Of a DNA stretch of 64,000 nucleotides, positions 11,801-21,486 are shown one piece after another (position 1 is the first letter of the stretch; every line of letters begins with the position of its first letter). A program made the position numbers and the translations under genes. Source of the DNA: CBDHFF01 sp965262395 (GTDB taxonomy: Bacteria > Pseudomonadota > Alphaproteobacteria > Rickettsiales > Anaplasmataceae); assembly GCA_965262395.1 (NCBI GenBank), contig CBDHFF010000001.1:1-64000 (forward strand), written 5' to 3'. Below the pieces are notes generated by a model. That model made no database searches and was not told the origin of the DNA. It worked only from the letters and a program-made list of their open reading frames with translations.

Positions 11801-14800
11801 CTTCATTGTCAATTCTATGATACTCATTTTGTATTTCAATCTCAATACTGGAAACATATTCCTCTGTTAATTCAGATTTTCCATCATTCATCTCAACAGC
11901 AAATACAATAGGTGCTGGTATAAAGTCAGCAGTATTTGATTCAGCTATCACTGTTATATTTACTAAAGATGTTGCAAATGGTCTAACAACTTCATTACCA
12001 TAGTCATCGTGTGTATCATATTGGGTTTCTTCAACCTTACCGTTCAAAGAATTATAACTTGCTAAGTATAGATTCATCAGTTGAGATATGAAATCTTTAG
12101 GTGTAGAGGATCCAAAGGATGTTGCTTTCTTATCTAGATCAATTCCATTAGATGATTTAAAGTTTCCTAAATCATCTGTATCTAACTTCACTAGTTTCTG
12201 ACCTGAAACTCTAGATACTCTTAATTTACCATTTCTAGCTAGTTGTCTAAATTTTTCATTGTTTAATAAGTAATTATTTCTAAGAAATCCATTACCCTCC
12301 ATTAGATTATCTAAAGCATCTTCACTATTTAATTCAGCAACCTTTTCTAAATTATAAGTTGGCATCTGATGTGCATAGATTAATTTACCTTCTGGATTTC
12401 TAAATACAGTTGCTCCTACATTAGAATCAAATATTGCATTTACTTGGGCAAGCTTTTTAATCTTAGATTTTACATCTGTACCTTCTGCATTTACATCATC
12501 TTCATTAATCTCAATAGATTCTTCATTCATATCATAGAATAAGTTTCCTTTTTGAAGTCCATTCTTTGTTAAACCATGACTAGAGATTGCTACTGACATT
12601 TCAGAAATATCATTTAGATTAAATTCTAATATATCATTAGTGAATGTAGTTACAAACACTGTTTGTGCTTTTGTCTTATTACTCACTCCATTACTAAGTA
12701 TCAAATATTTAATAGTTAAATAACTCATATCAATACCAATTGTATTAAAGATTGCATTAGCTATTCTTCTTGAAGCTTTATCTAACTCTTTTTCAGAGAT
12801 TCTTTTTTTACCAGCATTAAATATTATACTATCCCAAGGATCTTGTGCACTAGTTACAAATGCTGGATCATTATTTAATTTTTCTAATTTGGTTGTATAA
12901 TTCTCTTGCCATACATCTGTTTGACTACTTGCATCATCTCTATGATTTGCTTTAAATATATTTACAAGACCTTTTTCTGTATCTGTTTCAATATATAAGT
13001 AATCAGATCTGAATTGTGAAAATCCTTTTATAATACCCTGAAAGAATGATGCATTAGTTATCTGTTTAAGATTATAGTTTCCGTTTATAAAATCTTCTAG
13101 TGTAACGTTAGATAAGTTTACCTTGTCAAAGATTGCATTAATTACAGCACTAGCATCTGGATTTGATTGTTCAAATAATTTTAACTTGATTAACATTATC
13201 TGAGGGTTTGTGATACCAGATAAAGATTTCATTAAAGCATTATATGCTGTAATATAATCAACAGGAACAGATATTATATCTCCAGTAAATTCATCTTTAA
13301 CTTGTTTGGTTGTTGTAGCAATAAATTTACGGTTAGCTGCACTTAATGATTTAAAACCTCCTATCTCATTTGCAGAAGATTCATATTCCTCTGTGGTTTT
13401 TACAGATCCATCTGCATTCATATCAGTTTTTTCAAGTATTTCAGACTCTGAGACTGTATCTATATCAAATAGAGTTAGATAATCATTTGTAGAATTTATA
13501 ACATCAGACTTATATTCTTTTAATGATTTGTATCTTTCTTTTAATCTATCTTTAAAGCTGCTCCAGTTTTCTCTATCAGCATAAAAGAATGTTTCATTCC
13601 CATCTACATCTATAGATGACCTTGCTGGATTATAATCTTCTATATAGTTATTTACCACTTCTTCTAATATAGATGATGGATTATATTCTCCTTTAAAATT
13701 AGGATCTTTAGAAAGATCATCTATCTTGTCCATATATAAAGCACCTATCTGTGCTATAATACCGTCTGTCTCAGACTTAGTAAAATAATTATTTATAAAT
13801 ATAGTTCTACCATCTGGAATAACTTTTCCATCTACTATGGCTGGTCTAGTGGTTGCAATAGGATCTCCTTTTCTAATAGCTTTTAATGCCAAATTAGAAG
13901 GTGCTCCTGTTCTTGTTTCATTAGCTAGTTCCTCTATACCAGTTAAACCTTCCATTGCTGATAGAGTAAATCTATTTTCTTGTATAGCTGCATTTTTATA
14001 TTTACCTGAGTCTATACTTGTAAATAAAGCATTGTATTCTAAATAGTTAGGTGCTATAAATATATTCTTAATCCATTCTAATATACGTGTAAATAAACTT
14101 TTAACTTCTGAATGTACTTTAGATGACCTTGGATTTGTTTTAAATTTCTCAAACTCATCTGCTAGATATTCTTCAAACACTCTTTCATCTAATATTTTAT
14201 CATCTAGAACTGCATATGATTTTGATAAACCTTTCATTATAGATCTAGCTTGCTCCATTGTTTTAACAAATGTTCCAGGTAAGATCTCATAACCTTCTGC
14301 AGATCTCATTTGTTTTAATACATCTTTCTTTGCAATATTTAGATATTTTTGAATATCTTCTTCATTCATTAACATTCTAAATACAGCATGAAAAGACTCA
14401 TGGTATCTATATGGATTTTGTCTTGCTGTATATATATGCCCTTTAAGAGATTCAATTCCACCAGATACATTCTTGAGTGACATAACAAATGCACCAAGAG
14501 TAACACCATTAGCTTTTAATCTTCTTGCTAAACCATCTATATCTTGTATATCTATAAAGTCAGGTAAGTTTTTTTGTGCCCATTCAATAAAGGTATCTAT
14601 ATTTTCAACATCTCTACTATCAAACTCATTTACAACTTTATATCCTATATTACTTTGTAACTTAGCAAGTTCAGTTTGTAGTTTTTTAACTTCCTCATCT
14701 ACCTCTAACATATTCTCTACTTGTAGATTTAATTTACCAGTAGAGATCGCAGGATTAGCTTTCTTAATTTCAGCTCTATATTCATTCTCTAGAGATACTT

Positions 14801-17800
14801 TCTTTCTTAATAGTTCTTCTTTCTTGGCTAAGATTTGATCTATAACAGTAGGATTATCAGATTCAGCTTGTAGTCCTTCTTGATCTTTTTGAATAGCAGC
14901 TCTTGCACTTGAAACTTCTTCTTTGGACATTATATCCTTCCCTTCCATTTCCTCATACGCATCAACAATTATTTGTTCTTGAGGGGTAAATTCTTTATTC
15001 TCTATTACCTTTCTTCTTATACCATTTATGATTTCTTCAGGAACATTTTTAAATTCATCAGCCATTAATTCTTGGAAGACTTCATCTGTTAATACATCTT
15101 CCTCAACTGCCTCTACTCCAACTGCTTCTGCTATTAGTTTATCATATTTTTCATTAATAAAATCTATTGGAGTAGACATATACACTATAGGTTTTATATG
15201 TGCATATTTTTGATTTGTTGTTATAAATTTATTAAATTTTTCAACTGTTTCTTTGTGAGTAAGTTTAAGAGTAAAAAGCTTTTCTAAGTATTTTAAAAGA
15301 TATTCTTTTTCTGATGGATGTAGTCTCTTATTATTTACAAGTTGATCTCTCAAACTAATCCATGCAGGATCTGAAACCTGCCCACCTTCTTCTGGTTTAT
15401 ACCAATCTGCTATTTCCTGTTCTCTTTGTTGATTTAATTCACTTACTTTATCCACTGTTGTTTCTTCTTTCACCACTACAGTTGGTTCTTCTGTTTGAGT
15501 TTCATTAGTTTTAAAACTATTTAGCTCTTTTTGAATATTAGCATTATTAGTGTAATTTAAATCAGCCAATTGACCCCATATAATTGAAGGTATTACTCTT
15601 GCTGAAACACCTGCTTCTATAATTGTTTCTGCATTCTGGACATTTAGTGGAAGATTAGGTGTAAAATTATTAGTGGTAACTGTTATATCTATTTTTAAGA
15701 ACTCCCCATTAACATTGTTTGCTTTCTTAGGCATTTTCTTATGAAGAGCTCTTTCACTTTTCTCATTTGCAATCCAGTTAGCATTTAATGTTTCAACAAA
15801 AGTCTTTGCATTAGTAACACCTGCCATAATATCAGCATCAAGAACAATCTGTCTTTTTACACCTTCAGCAAGTAATAAGTGTTCTCTATCAACCTTAAAT
15901 ATTAATTGACCAAATTCATTAAAGAATAATGATAGATCATCTCCCACAATATCTGATAACATATAGAATGAATCTGATAATTCTTTATTAATATCTGCTA
16001 CAAGCCGTCTAGATTCTGGTTTATCAATATATTTTCCGTCTTTAAAATTCTTTTCTAATATCTCTTGTTGTTTATTCTTGATATTCTGAGCAATGTCTGA
16101 TACAGCTTCTGTACTAAGTTTATCTAATTTAAGTTCAACAAAAGATATATTACCGTTAGGAAGTTTTATAGCTTGAACATATCTTCCCATATTCAAATCT
16201 GCAACACTATTATGCCCCTTGCCTTGTAGAGATTTCAGTATCTCAGCATCAATCTTTTTACCTTCCTTAGAAAATGGATCAATACTCCAAACTCTTGTAG
16301 ACATTCTTCTTCCATTCTCACGTGATCTACGTGTGTCAAATATAATTACTTCACCATCATAATTTGCTCCCTCTAAATCAGCCCAAGGTGTAGATGCGTT
16401 CTTACCACTCTTTCTTAATGTAGGTTCACCATTATTATCAATTTTATATCCAGTATATCCTGGTGTAACATTTAGTTCAATGTTTTCTAATTTAGATATA
16501 TTAAGTCTTATAGATTGATTCTTACCTAACTTTTCAACTAACTCACTAGTTATTAATTCTGCTTTAGCATAATTCCTTCTAATTAAAGCTGCTGCTTCAT
16601 CTGCATTCTGACCATAAGGTATTAAAAATAGTCTTTGTGCTTGTTCAGCTGTAATCTCACTTCCTTTAATAGTTGTACCATCTACATCTAATAAAATAGA
16701 CGTGCCTAATCCCATTAATTTACCAATAGGTTTATTACCTGACATAATAGTTACTTCAAATTCATTCTGACCCTGAAGTATAGATTCATTAACTGAATAA
16801 GTTTCATTTGGAAGTTTAGCTTTTAATCTTCCTGCCTCAAGATCTTTTTTGAATTTATCATAGTTAGGATTTCTTTCAACAATAAGTGTTAGATTTTTTC
16901 TTTCCTTTTCTGTTAAGTTCTTAAGATTGTCTTGAAATTGTTGATCAACATCTTCAGGTGCTGGATACTGATCATGTAATACATATCCTTCTTCTACTTT
17001 ACTACCATCAAAAGGATATATCTTTATAGGTTCATAAGATGTAAGTTTTGTAGTTAATGTAGATGTTAAGTCTACTTTTTCATCTCCTTTCTTAGTCCAT
17101 CCTTGTTTACGCCATTCATCTTCTGTTAAATATACCCTATCATCTTTTCCCTTTTTAGCTTTTGCTTTCTTTACTGGTACAATATATAAGTTCTTATTTC
17201 TTCTCATCATATTAGGACTAGATCTAACCATCCATTCATTACCTGCAGAATCTACAACAATATCAGTTGTTGAGAAAGATGCTCCTGCAAATTTAAAGGT
17301 ACCACTCTGAGGCATATTATTTTGAATAAACTTTAATGCAGTTAAGGCCTCAGCTTTTGTAGTGTAAGATCTTCTGATTTTTTTACCTTCTGGATCTAAC
17401 GCTTTATACTTATCTAATGCATTTTTTGTATTACTATCTACTATAGTATAAAATACTTCAGGCTTATTATTGTCATCATAGATAGTTGTTTCAATTACAG
17501 ATAGTCCAGAAGTTTTATCAGTACTGATTACTTTCTCATTAGATTCAAGTTTATCTTTCTTAACACCTGTTTCTTTTACAAGTTCTGTAGATACATCAGA
17601 TATAGTTACTCCGTTCTTCTTTAGTATACCGTTAGTTCCTACAATTAAAGGATTTCTCTGATTACCTATTATCCAATCATCTAATGTAGGAAACTTTTCT
17701 GTTACATCTTCTGGTTGACTATTATATAATTCATTTAATTCATATCTAGATTTTATAATATTTTTACCACCTGATTCAGATACGGCCCATCTATTCTTAT

Positions 17801-20800
17801 CTAATAAAGGACCTTGTTCTGAAGTCCAATCTTTTTTATATTCATCATATAATGTATCAATTATTTCTTGTGTTCCTTTATCCTGATTATAGAACGCTTG
17901 ATATTTTGATCTACCAACTACACTTTCAAAATCAGGTTCTTTAGTCCCAGTTTCTGAAACCTCTTCAGACTCTACATCTTGTCTCTCTGTTGTAGTTTGA
18001 TCTACGGATTCAGCTCTCTCTACTTTTATAGCTTGTCTATAATTTTCTTGAAGTCCTTCAACTATCATCCATGCTGCTGGATCACTTGATTTAGTTATTT
18101 TACCCTGTTCATCAAAATAGTCATGAGGTATTGTACCATCTTCTAAGAACTTTTTAGTTTGATCAGCATCTGGTTGTATTCCTTTCTCTCCTAGTTCTTT
18201 TAGAAATGCTAGACGTTTTGTTTGATTCACATACTTCTTAACTCTTTGTGTAAGATTATTCTTATCTTTATGTTCTTCCCATACACTTTTCATAATAACA
18301 GACAATCTATCTGTCATTTCATATAGAGTATTTTTATCCATAAGAACTGATGCAGCCTTATGAAAATCAGCTGCTCTTCCTTTTAAGTATCCATGATCTA
18401 CAATTTTCTTTAATGTTTCTTCTATCTTTTCACTAACAATAAAATCATCATTACTCTCAGCTAGGAATTGTAAGTATGCAACAAATGCAGGTTTTAATTT
18501 ACCCATCTTTCTCTTATCATAAAAACCTATATTTCTACCTTCTTTCTTCTGGTATCTTACCCCATCCATAGTATATTGATCATAGAACATTTGACCATTT
18601 GAGAATGCTTGATTTTCTTCAGCATTAAAAATCTTCTCATAGTTCTCTAAGAGTTCTAATTTCTTCTTCTTTTTATCTCTTATTACTTTTTCTTCTGGTG
18701 TTGAAGAAGAGAATTCTAATTCTTTTTTAAGTAATGCTATTTCTTTAGCTAATCCTTCTCTAGATGTTAAAGCTGTAATATCTGAAGCTGATATAGTAGC
18801 TAATACAGGATCAGAACTTAATGCTTCCATTACACTATTTGCTCTAACTAATGATTGTTCAAATGTATCTTGTGTAAACATTGCCATCATCTTAGCATGT
18901 TCAAATGCCATAGCTCTTAATGCCTCTTCATGATATTTTCTTGTACCTTTCTTGAATGCTTTAGGTTTATAAGGGTTTACATATTCATCATCTAATTTCT
19001 TATATCCCTTTTCAATATCATCCATTCTTTTTAACATATCACCAACACGTCCTCTGATCTTATCAGGAGTAGAAGACACTGATTCAAATGCTTCTTTTAT
19101 ATCTATATCATCTAACTTTTCAAAACCTTTCATTTGATCTCTAAAATTACCCATTTGACCGGTTGCCATTATAGTATATAAATGTTGGAATATACTATGA
19201 TCTTTAGAATCCATAAAACTGGTTATATCATCAGCTCCTGCAGCCTCAAACATTGAAGTGTTTAATTCTTTCTGAGTCATTAAATTTAACTTCTTAATAT
19301 CAAAATATTGTTGTGGATCATTATATATCTCATTTAAAGATTTCACTGCATTAGTAATCATCTCATCTTCTTTTGCTCTATAATCTGCAAATTCAGTGGT
19401 ACCCATTACTTTATCCTTACCCCATCTTATTATATTAGGAGTGGTTTCCATAAGGAATCTTTGTGGTCCTTGTATCATTCCACCCATCATAAACCCTGAC
19501 ATGAATGTATGAAATCCTTGACCACTCATTTGTGAACCTGCACCTTTTTTAACAGCATCCATGATAGACATTCCTGGAGTTCTATCTGTATAATCATAAT
19601 CTCCTAACATTGATTTTCTAGCATTACTATATGAATCAGTCATTTCAGCTAATTTCATATCTGTATCAATCCCTATAGGTGAATCATATAAACTTTTAAA
19701 ATATGCTTTAACACCATTAGCTGTAGCTTCTTGAGAAAGTTCTTGAATACCTTCTGCGAAATTTGCTGCAGTATATCTTAATACGTTGGCACCTACATGT
19801 TTCATACTTCCCTTAAATCCAGCCTTCCACATTCTTCTCATATTATCTCCTATAATCCACTTTCTACCAACATCAGTGAATGCTTCTGTTCCTTTCTTTG
19901 CACCTTGTTTAAATATTACTCTACCTAAAGGTCCTGATAAAGATTCATCTACTATTCTACCCATAGGTCTAAATCCTCTTAATGCACCATCTAATACAAT
20001 TTTATTACTAAGATAAATAATAGGGAGATTGATAAGTTGTGTTGTTAATGCTGCAGCTCTAGAATCACTAACCAACATTTCCATCTCTGCAATAGTTGGA
20101 TCTACTCCACCTTTTAGATTATATATTTCTTGATATAGTTCATCTTGCATTTCCATCTCAACAAGACCACCTTCCATTTTAGATTCAGCCCAAGCTAGAT
20201 TAACTGCTCTTACATCTCTATAGAATCCACCAAAAAGTCTATTAGCTTTAGCTATTTGAGTTAGATTATCACCAGCTTTAGCAGAAGTTCTTATATGTTT
20301 TAATTGATATAATGTTTCTGGTCCAAACATTCTTCCTAGACCTTGTCCAAGAACTTTTCCACCAGATCTAGTTGCATGCCAAAATGCTTTAGCATTATTA
20401 AGTTGGCCAAGCTTCTGTAACATTTTTGTACCCCCAGCAGTCCAAGCTTTTGTACTAAATAATCTTCTAAGAGCATTAGCACCTGTGTAAGCATTCTTAG
20501 CAGTTCTACTTACTGCTAGAGCATCAGAAGCAGGATTCATACCACCTTGTATTGCAACCATGCCCCATAGTACAGCTTCTTCTACAGCAATACTACTAAG
20601 AATACCAACTGTATATGAACTATTAACAAATAGATCATTAAAGAATCCTCTTACACCACCGCTTGAAGATCTACCAATTCTCATTGCATCATCCATAGCC
20701 ATTGCTCCTTGCATATCAGATTGAGCTAAATCACCTGTAAACATATCACCTATTGATCTCCAATTAGATGTAAATGCTGGACCAAACATATCTGCAAATG

Positions 20801-21476
20801 CTCCACGTGATCTAGTAAAATTATCCCACTTGCTTGAGTTAGCTTGATAATATGTTTCATTATCTGCAAAAGGATGGAACCCTAAGTCAGCAAACCTTGG
20901 ATGTCTATAGTATCTATCTAATTCATATCTTCTTGCACTATAATAAAATGGATCTTTATAACCTGGGGTTTTATTAGGTTTTATTTCTTTTGAAAATTCA
21001 ACTGCATGAGATAAGTAAGCCTTTATACCATTTGATGTATTTAAATCTGGAATACCTGAACTTGTTCTAAACGGATTAAAATCTGTTCCTGCTCTTCCAG
21101 GAAACATATCATTCATATCATTATTAGCAAACATTACAGGATACTTATTCAAATCAACTGCAGCTCTATCAACCATATCAAAGAAAGGTTGATTTAATTC
21201 TAAGTTAGGCATTCCTTGTGTTTGAATTCCAAGATCAACTGACTCTTCAAATAGCACTGGATCATATCCATCTAAGTCAGGATAAGGAGTGTCAAAATTT
21301 ACTACACCTGGAATACTAGGAGTATTAGAACTTTCTACAGTGAAAGGGGTTTCTATAGATGCTGGGGCTACTGATGATTCAGCATTATCTATACCTGAAG
21401 GCATCTCTAATCCTTCAGATACATCTAATGCTTCTGTTGTGCTATTACTATTTTCAACGTTAATTGGATCTGCCAT
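5883..21476 (-). CDS. 5197-residue giant protein containing the virion RNA polymerase and a zincin motif
   Basis: One uninterrupted frame of 15.6 kb. RNA polymerase: EISGADFDIDKLY places DFDID at residues 4114-4118, the DxDxD metal-binding loop of two-barrel RNA polymerases. Just before it, RIPSQDKHSAINLKLVDF aligns in order with the R-x-P-T-L-H-R region that precedes NADFDGD in cellular beta-prime. The DFDID form is that of the crAss-like virion polymerase (phi14:2 gp66 type), a single chain that enters the host with the DNA and transcribes early genes. The conserved polymerase core is probably about residues 3600-4600. Zincin: YRYHESFHAVF gives HESFH at residues 2359-2363, an intact HExxH, with FEEYLADEF about 75 residues later as a possible third ligand. 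N-terminal part: hydrophobic segments near residues 290-310 and 475-495. It is much longer than typical crAss-like polymerases, so it is probably a fusion with other cargo proteins. No intein or intron signs were seen. Confidence 0.85.
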   Translation of the reverse strand: MADPINVENSNSTTEALDVSEGLEMPSGIDNAESSVAPASIETPFTVESSNTPSIPGVVNFDTPYPDLDGYDPVLFEESVDLGIQTQGMPNLELNQPFFDMVDRAAVDLNKYPVMFANNDMNDMFPGRAGTDFNPFRTSSGIPDLNTSNGIKAYLSHAVEFSKEIKPNKTPGYKDPFYYSARRYELDRYYRHPRFADLGFHPFADNETYYQANSSKWDNFTRSRGAFADMFGPAFTSNWRSIGDMFTGDLAQSDMQGAMAMDDAMRIGRSSSGGVRGFFNDLFVNSSYTVGILSSIAVEEAVLWGMVAIQGGMNPASDALAVSRTAKNAYTGANALRRLFSTKAWTAGGTKMLQKLGQLNNAKAFWHATRSGGKVLGQGLGRMFGPETLYQLKHIRTSAKAGDNLTQIAKANRLFGGFYRDVRAVNLAWAESKMEGGLVEMEMQDELYQEIYNLKGGVDPTIAEMEMLVSDSRAAALTTQLINLPIIYLSNKIVLDGALRGFRPMGRIVDESLSGPLGRVIFKQGAKKGTEAFTDVGRKWIIGDNMRRMWKAGFKGSMKHVGANVLRYTAANFAEGIQELSQEATANGVKAYFKSLYDSPIGIDTDMKLAEMTDSYSNARKSMLGDYDYTDRTPGMSIMDAVKKGAGSQMSGQGFHTFMSGFMMGGMIQGPQRFLMETTPNIIRWGKDKVMGTTEFADYRAKEDEMITNAVKSLNEIYNDPQQYFDIKKLNLMTQKELNTSMFEAAGADDITSFMDSKDHSIFQHLYTIMATGQMGNFRDQMKGFEKLDDIDIKEAFESVSSTPDKIRGRVGDMLKRMDDIEKGYKKLDDEYVNPYKPKAFKKGTRKYHEEALRAMAFEHAKMMAMFTQDTFEQSLVRANSVMEALSSDPVLATISASDITALTSREGLAKEIALLKKELEFSSSTPEEKVIRDKKKKKLELLENYEKIFNAEENQAFSNGQMFYDQYTMDGVRYQKKEGRNIGFYDKRKMGKLKPAFVAYLQFLAESNDDFIVSEKIEETLKKIVDHGYLKGRAADFHKAASVLMDKNTLYEMTDRLSVIMKSVWEEHKDKNNLTQRVKKYVNQTKRLAFLKELGEKGIQPDADQTKKFLEDGTIPHDYFDEQGKITKSSDPAAWMIVEGLQENYRQAIKVERAESVDQTTTERQDVESEEVSETGTKEPDFESVVGRSKYQAFYNQDKGTQEIIDTLYDEYKKDWTSEQGPLLDKNRWAVSESGGKNIIKSRYELNELYNSQPEDVTEKFPTLDDWIIGNQRNPLIVGTNGILKKNGVTISDVSTELVKETGVKKDKLESNEKVISTDKTSGLSVIETTIYDDNNKPEVFYTIVDSNTKNALDKYKALDPEGKKIRRSYTTKAEALTALKFIQNNMPQSGTFKFAGASFSTTDIVVDSAGNEWMVRSSPNMMRRNKNLYIVPVKKAKAKKGKDDRVYLTEDEWRKQGWTKKGDEKVDLTSTLTTKLTSYEPIKIYPFDGSKVEEGYVLHDQYPAPEDVDQQFQDNLKNLTEKERKNLTLIVERNPNYDKFKKDLEAGRLKAKLPNETYSVNESILQGQNEFEVTIMSGNKPIGKLMGLGTSILLDVDGTTIKGSEITAEQAQRLFLIPYGQNADEAAALIRRNYAKAELITSELVEKLGKNQSIRLNISKLENIELNVTPGYTGYKIDNNGEPTLRKSGKNASTPWADLEGANYDGEVIIFDTRRSRENGRRMSTRVWSIDPFSKEGKKIDAEILKSLQGKGHNSVADLNMGRYVQAIKLPNGNISFVELKLDKLSTEAVSDIAQNIKNKQQEILEKNFKDGKYIDKPESRRLVADINKELSDSFYMLSDIVGDDLSLFFNEFGQLIFKVDREHLLLAEGVKRQIVLDADIMAGVTNAKTFVETLNANWIANEKSERALHKKMPKKANNVNGEFLKIDITVTTNNFTPNLPLNVQNAETIIEAGVSARVIPSIIWGQLADLNYTNNANIQKELNSFKTNETQTEEPTVVVKEETTVDKVSELNQQREQEIADWYKPEEGGQVSDPAWISLRDQLVNNKRLHPSEKEYLLKYLEKLFTLKLTHKETVEKFNKFITTNQKYAHIKPIVYMSTPIDFINEKYDKLIAEAVGVEAVEEDVLTDEVFQELMADEFKNVPEEIINGIRRKVIENKEFTPQEQIIVDAYEEMEGKDIMSKEEVSSARAAIQKDQEGLQAESDNPTVIDQILAKKEELLRKKVSLENEYRAEIKKANPAISTGKLNLQVENMLEVDEEVKKLQTELAKLQSNIGYKVVNEFDSRDVENIDTFIEWAQKNLPDFIDIQDIDGLARRLKANGVTLGAFVMSLKNVSGGIESLKGHIYTARQNPYRYHESFHAVFRMLMNEEDIQKYLNIAKKDVLKQMRSAEGYEILPGTFVKTMEQARSIMKGLSKSYAVLDDKILDERVFEEYLADEFEKFKTNPRSSKVHSEVKSLFTRILEWIKNIFIAPNYLEYNALFTSIDSGKYKNAAIQENRFTLSAMEGLTGIEELANETRTGAPSNLALKAIRKGDPIATTRPAIVDGKVIPDGRTIFINNYFTKSETDGIIAQIGALYMDKIDDLSKDPNFKGEYNPSSILEEVVNNYIEDYNPARSSIDVDGNETFFYADRENWSSFKDRLKERYKSLKEYKSDVINSTNDYLTLFDIDTVSESEILEKTDMNADGSVKTTEEYESSANEIGGFKSLSAANRKFIATTTKQVKDEFTGDIISVPVDYITAYNALMKSLSGITNPQIMLIKLKLFEQSNPDASAVINAIFDKVNLSNVTLEDFINGNYNLKQITNASFFQGIIKGFSQFRSDYLYIETDTEKGLVNIFKANHRDDASSQTDVWQENYTTKLEKLNNDPAFVTSAQDPWDSIIFNAGKKRISEKELDKASRRIANAIFNTIGIDMSYLTIKYLILSNGVSNKTKAQTVFVTTFTNDILEFNLNDISEMSVAISSHGLTKNGLQKGNLFYDMNEESIEINEDDVNAEGTDVKSKIKKLAQVNAIFDSNVGATVFRNPEGKLIYAHQMPTYNLEKVAELNSEDALDNLMEGNGFLRNNYLLNNEKFRQLARNGKLRVSRVSGQKLVKLDTDDLGNFKSSNGIDLDKKATSFGSSTPKDFISQLMNLYLASYNSLNGKVEETQYDTHDDYGNEVVRPFATSLVNITVIAESNTADFIPAPIVFAVEMNDGKSELTEEYVSSIEIEIQNEYHRIDNEVNQKNDYTEDDLKGYNDFDPQNINDEDPKVDRAAKFFKTNELLKNKTQSTEALRTVGEEINVTGGPLEIKSLETGTKIFLRDGKVVAKLGLNQGETVLSPIYTLKGKTSTEEIYAITYKGVQSVESYNLNEIKNILGNDISEVKNAKNKYRVDFGTETFHVRTTRQRDWLNGSSDFGVIEIVPQSEIETVDTTIGAVPVITDNSIIDAFQKAARGGKETFVQAKKRIEEETGVNIRDLIRSRLMEEFEEFNTIIGPGQTQAINQVDRRLLTKLETAEGKTNKNTNKSMDLLNLKNNNPDNHNLKQIFFSDYLNRLSIKQILLGDASRGFKDAVDEIKRAKALNAAGANASSIVDSPNRYDNEGNIIGGHGVEHAVKHISLVTLTDVKTPPKYGRKGNNDKPVTETDAQMWITTKAFRYMMFGFGSLNSAQARILDRIELGEDISINEFYGSGVSKQGYKELGAILNSKKLVYADGEVFLKMSAFVLTKQLSSDPQTNFETALPGREDMHNLRMKLEQIESRGDETIAIAAPESASKMIKKNIISHQRAFDSNPELGTKDITDLDARWMRLQQISPSNKGLIIDPTQIKQIITSEQDDSIMVTIGGKEMTIGDVRKLYNKTIGDRVEIKYLNRRNLIFDFEKGQDELQESIKAGEVTVDLQAFLGYAQESLSTAGARAQFLELFEVDKTGSPKFDLNNPITISKFQELFMSFFSNGVMSEKVNGEAIALVSGQGMKVIKKVIALDETTGQPSRWEVIRMDDYKNLKNRPEIQWTDWSDKINKTFLTGKNGIKVDDLYIDELRANVRDYDKDGNPLETVHSEFMLPAYHPALKNIKPGDPIPEVIAKAFATRIPSQDKHSAINLKLVDFMPVFYGSSGVFPTDLIEISGADFDIDKLYTQFKEFYMKNGEFKEYGVTENVNEQYEEYLEYTIKESKQKGSSVNMAVKMWNTRGNVIDPILDNDVTLPSEQIIGALRILDMPVTFEEFKNYKKKHDNRLPYTAAQSNVALDAKYVLLGNEGMTKGRNGRPHGIANEPAVLDPLEEVWNFIAGKKDNKGNWIIEPALPELAEQVSEEGVIVDNLVGMFKAWKNNKEGATSIGSIVQPNIIFNLLKEYEIDLRQVNNKDFKIKGGNIELNGYKYKSFKGDYAIDPETGKPLTQGTRKQFAISALITAATDNAKERLLAKLGLNKDALAVVGTLVSVGVDIQTAILLVNQPDIKNMYALAANKDKDTDPGIAGLLAEEMFQLAESDDTVKSNAKKINVTTELLMKHIRGEELEAYQRYAILNQFAEARQLKTYAGHLQALVTKVAGLDRGMQEMYESFERIDKLGAEMGSVQFSRNTKIPFDSRKLFKGKSLQSRYYKIFKNIQQLTPSVFVTETLEFKKVLSTIVSNIDENSRGAERINKINKDILSYIIGKAYITYLNNTGRGLLTESLQNGMIYDEFAGNGLTINKVINNIRTYMKDKGGNEFIDNFIFNKTTKNPNNKSGVNQAIMNTWSKLSPNQVTGLQNSLRDLYAEEAIRADVIHMIHYLLVKDGLQYSQGSFLSIIPAPMLDEILTVSKSVTDVFNNQKISKQQYKDLFGIDFNETINEITEGYLSSRSNIYFLPEIKSTKFGVQKYSKGFEGKKQANKPIIYDQDSGTLEIRLFKLRGRKKITKKGKHKEVPKGSTFEKSLRGTGVELIEEKINDKIVKVMVFPLVRRMNVGTKKKPDYRTFILDEVYSSKKIEKSEISDPSYTPQMINYDQEFGIITGHRGVYKEFKTLGSMQTNAMGFLYGPRSTYDYLQGEMEKNDAAINDGSQDSIFDKIAGQDQKPPTPIGPGTNISIDATNDSVKFLETNKDNEEVPVSLSKLEKMSKEGQTQLEFDDDDGVDINDSDSFVMPNVMIPEGKGVTFTKDMAIGKETKDPGQNKKLEDWYNDLTKIQKTMLSRPFKEGGSDISTVEELINDFNKSEMLFNEDDYMEQLKKCYTN

Positions 21477-21486
21477 ATTGGTGGTT

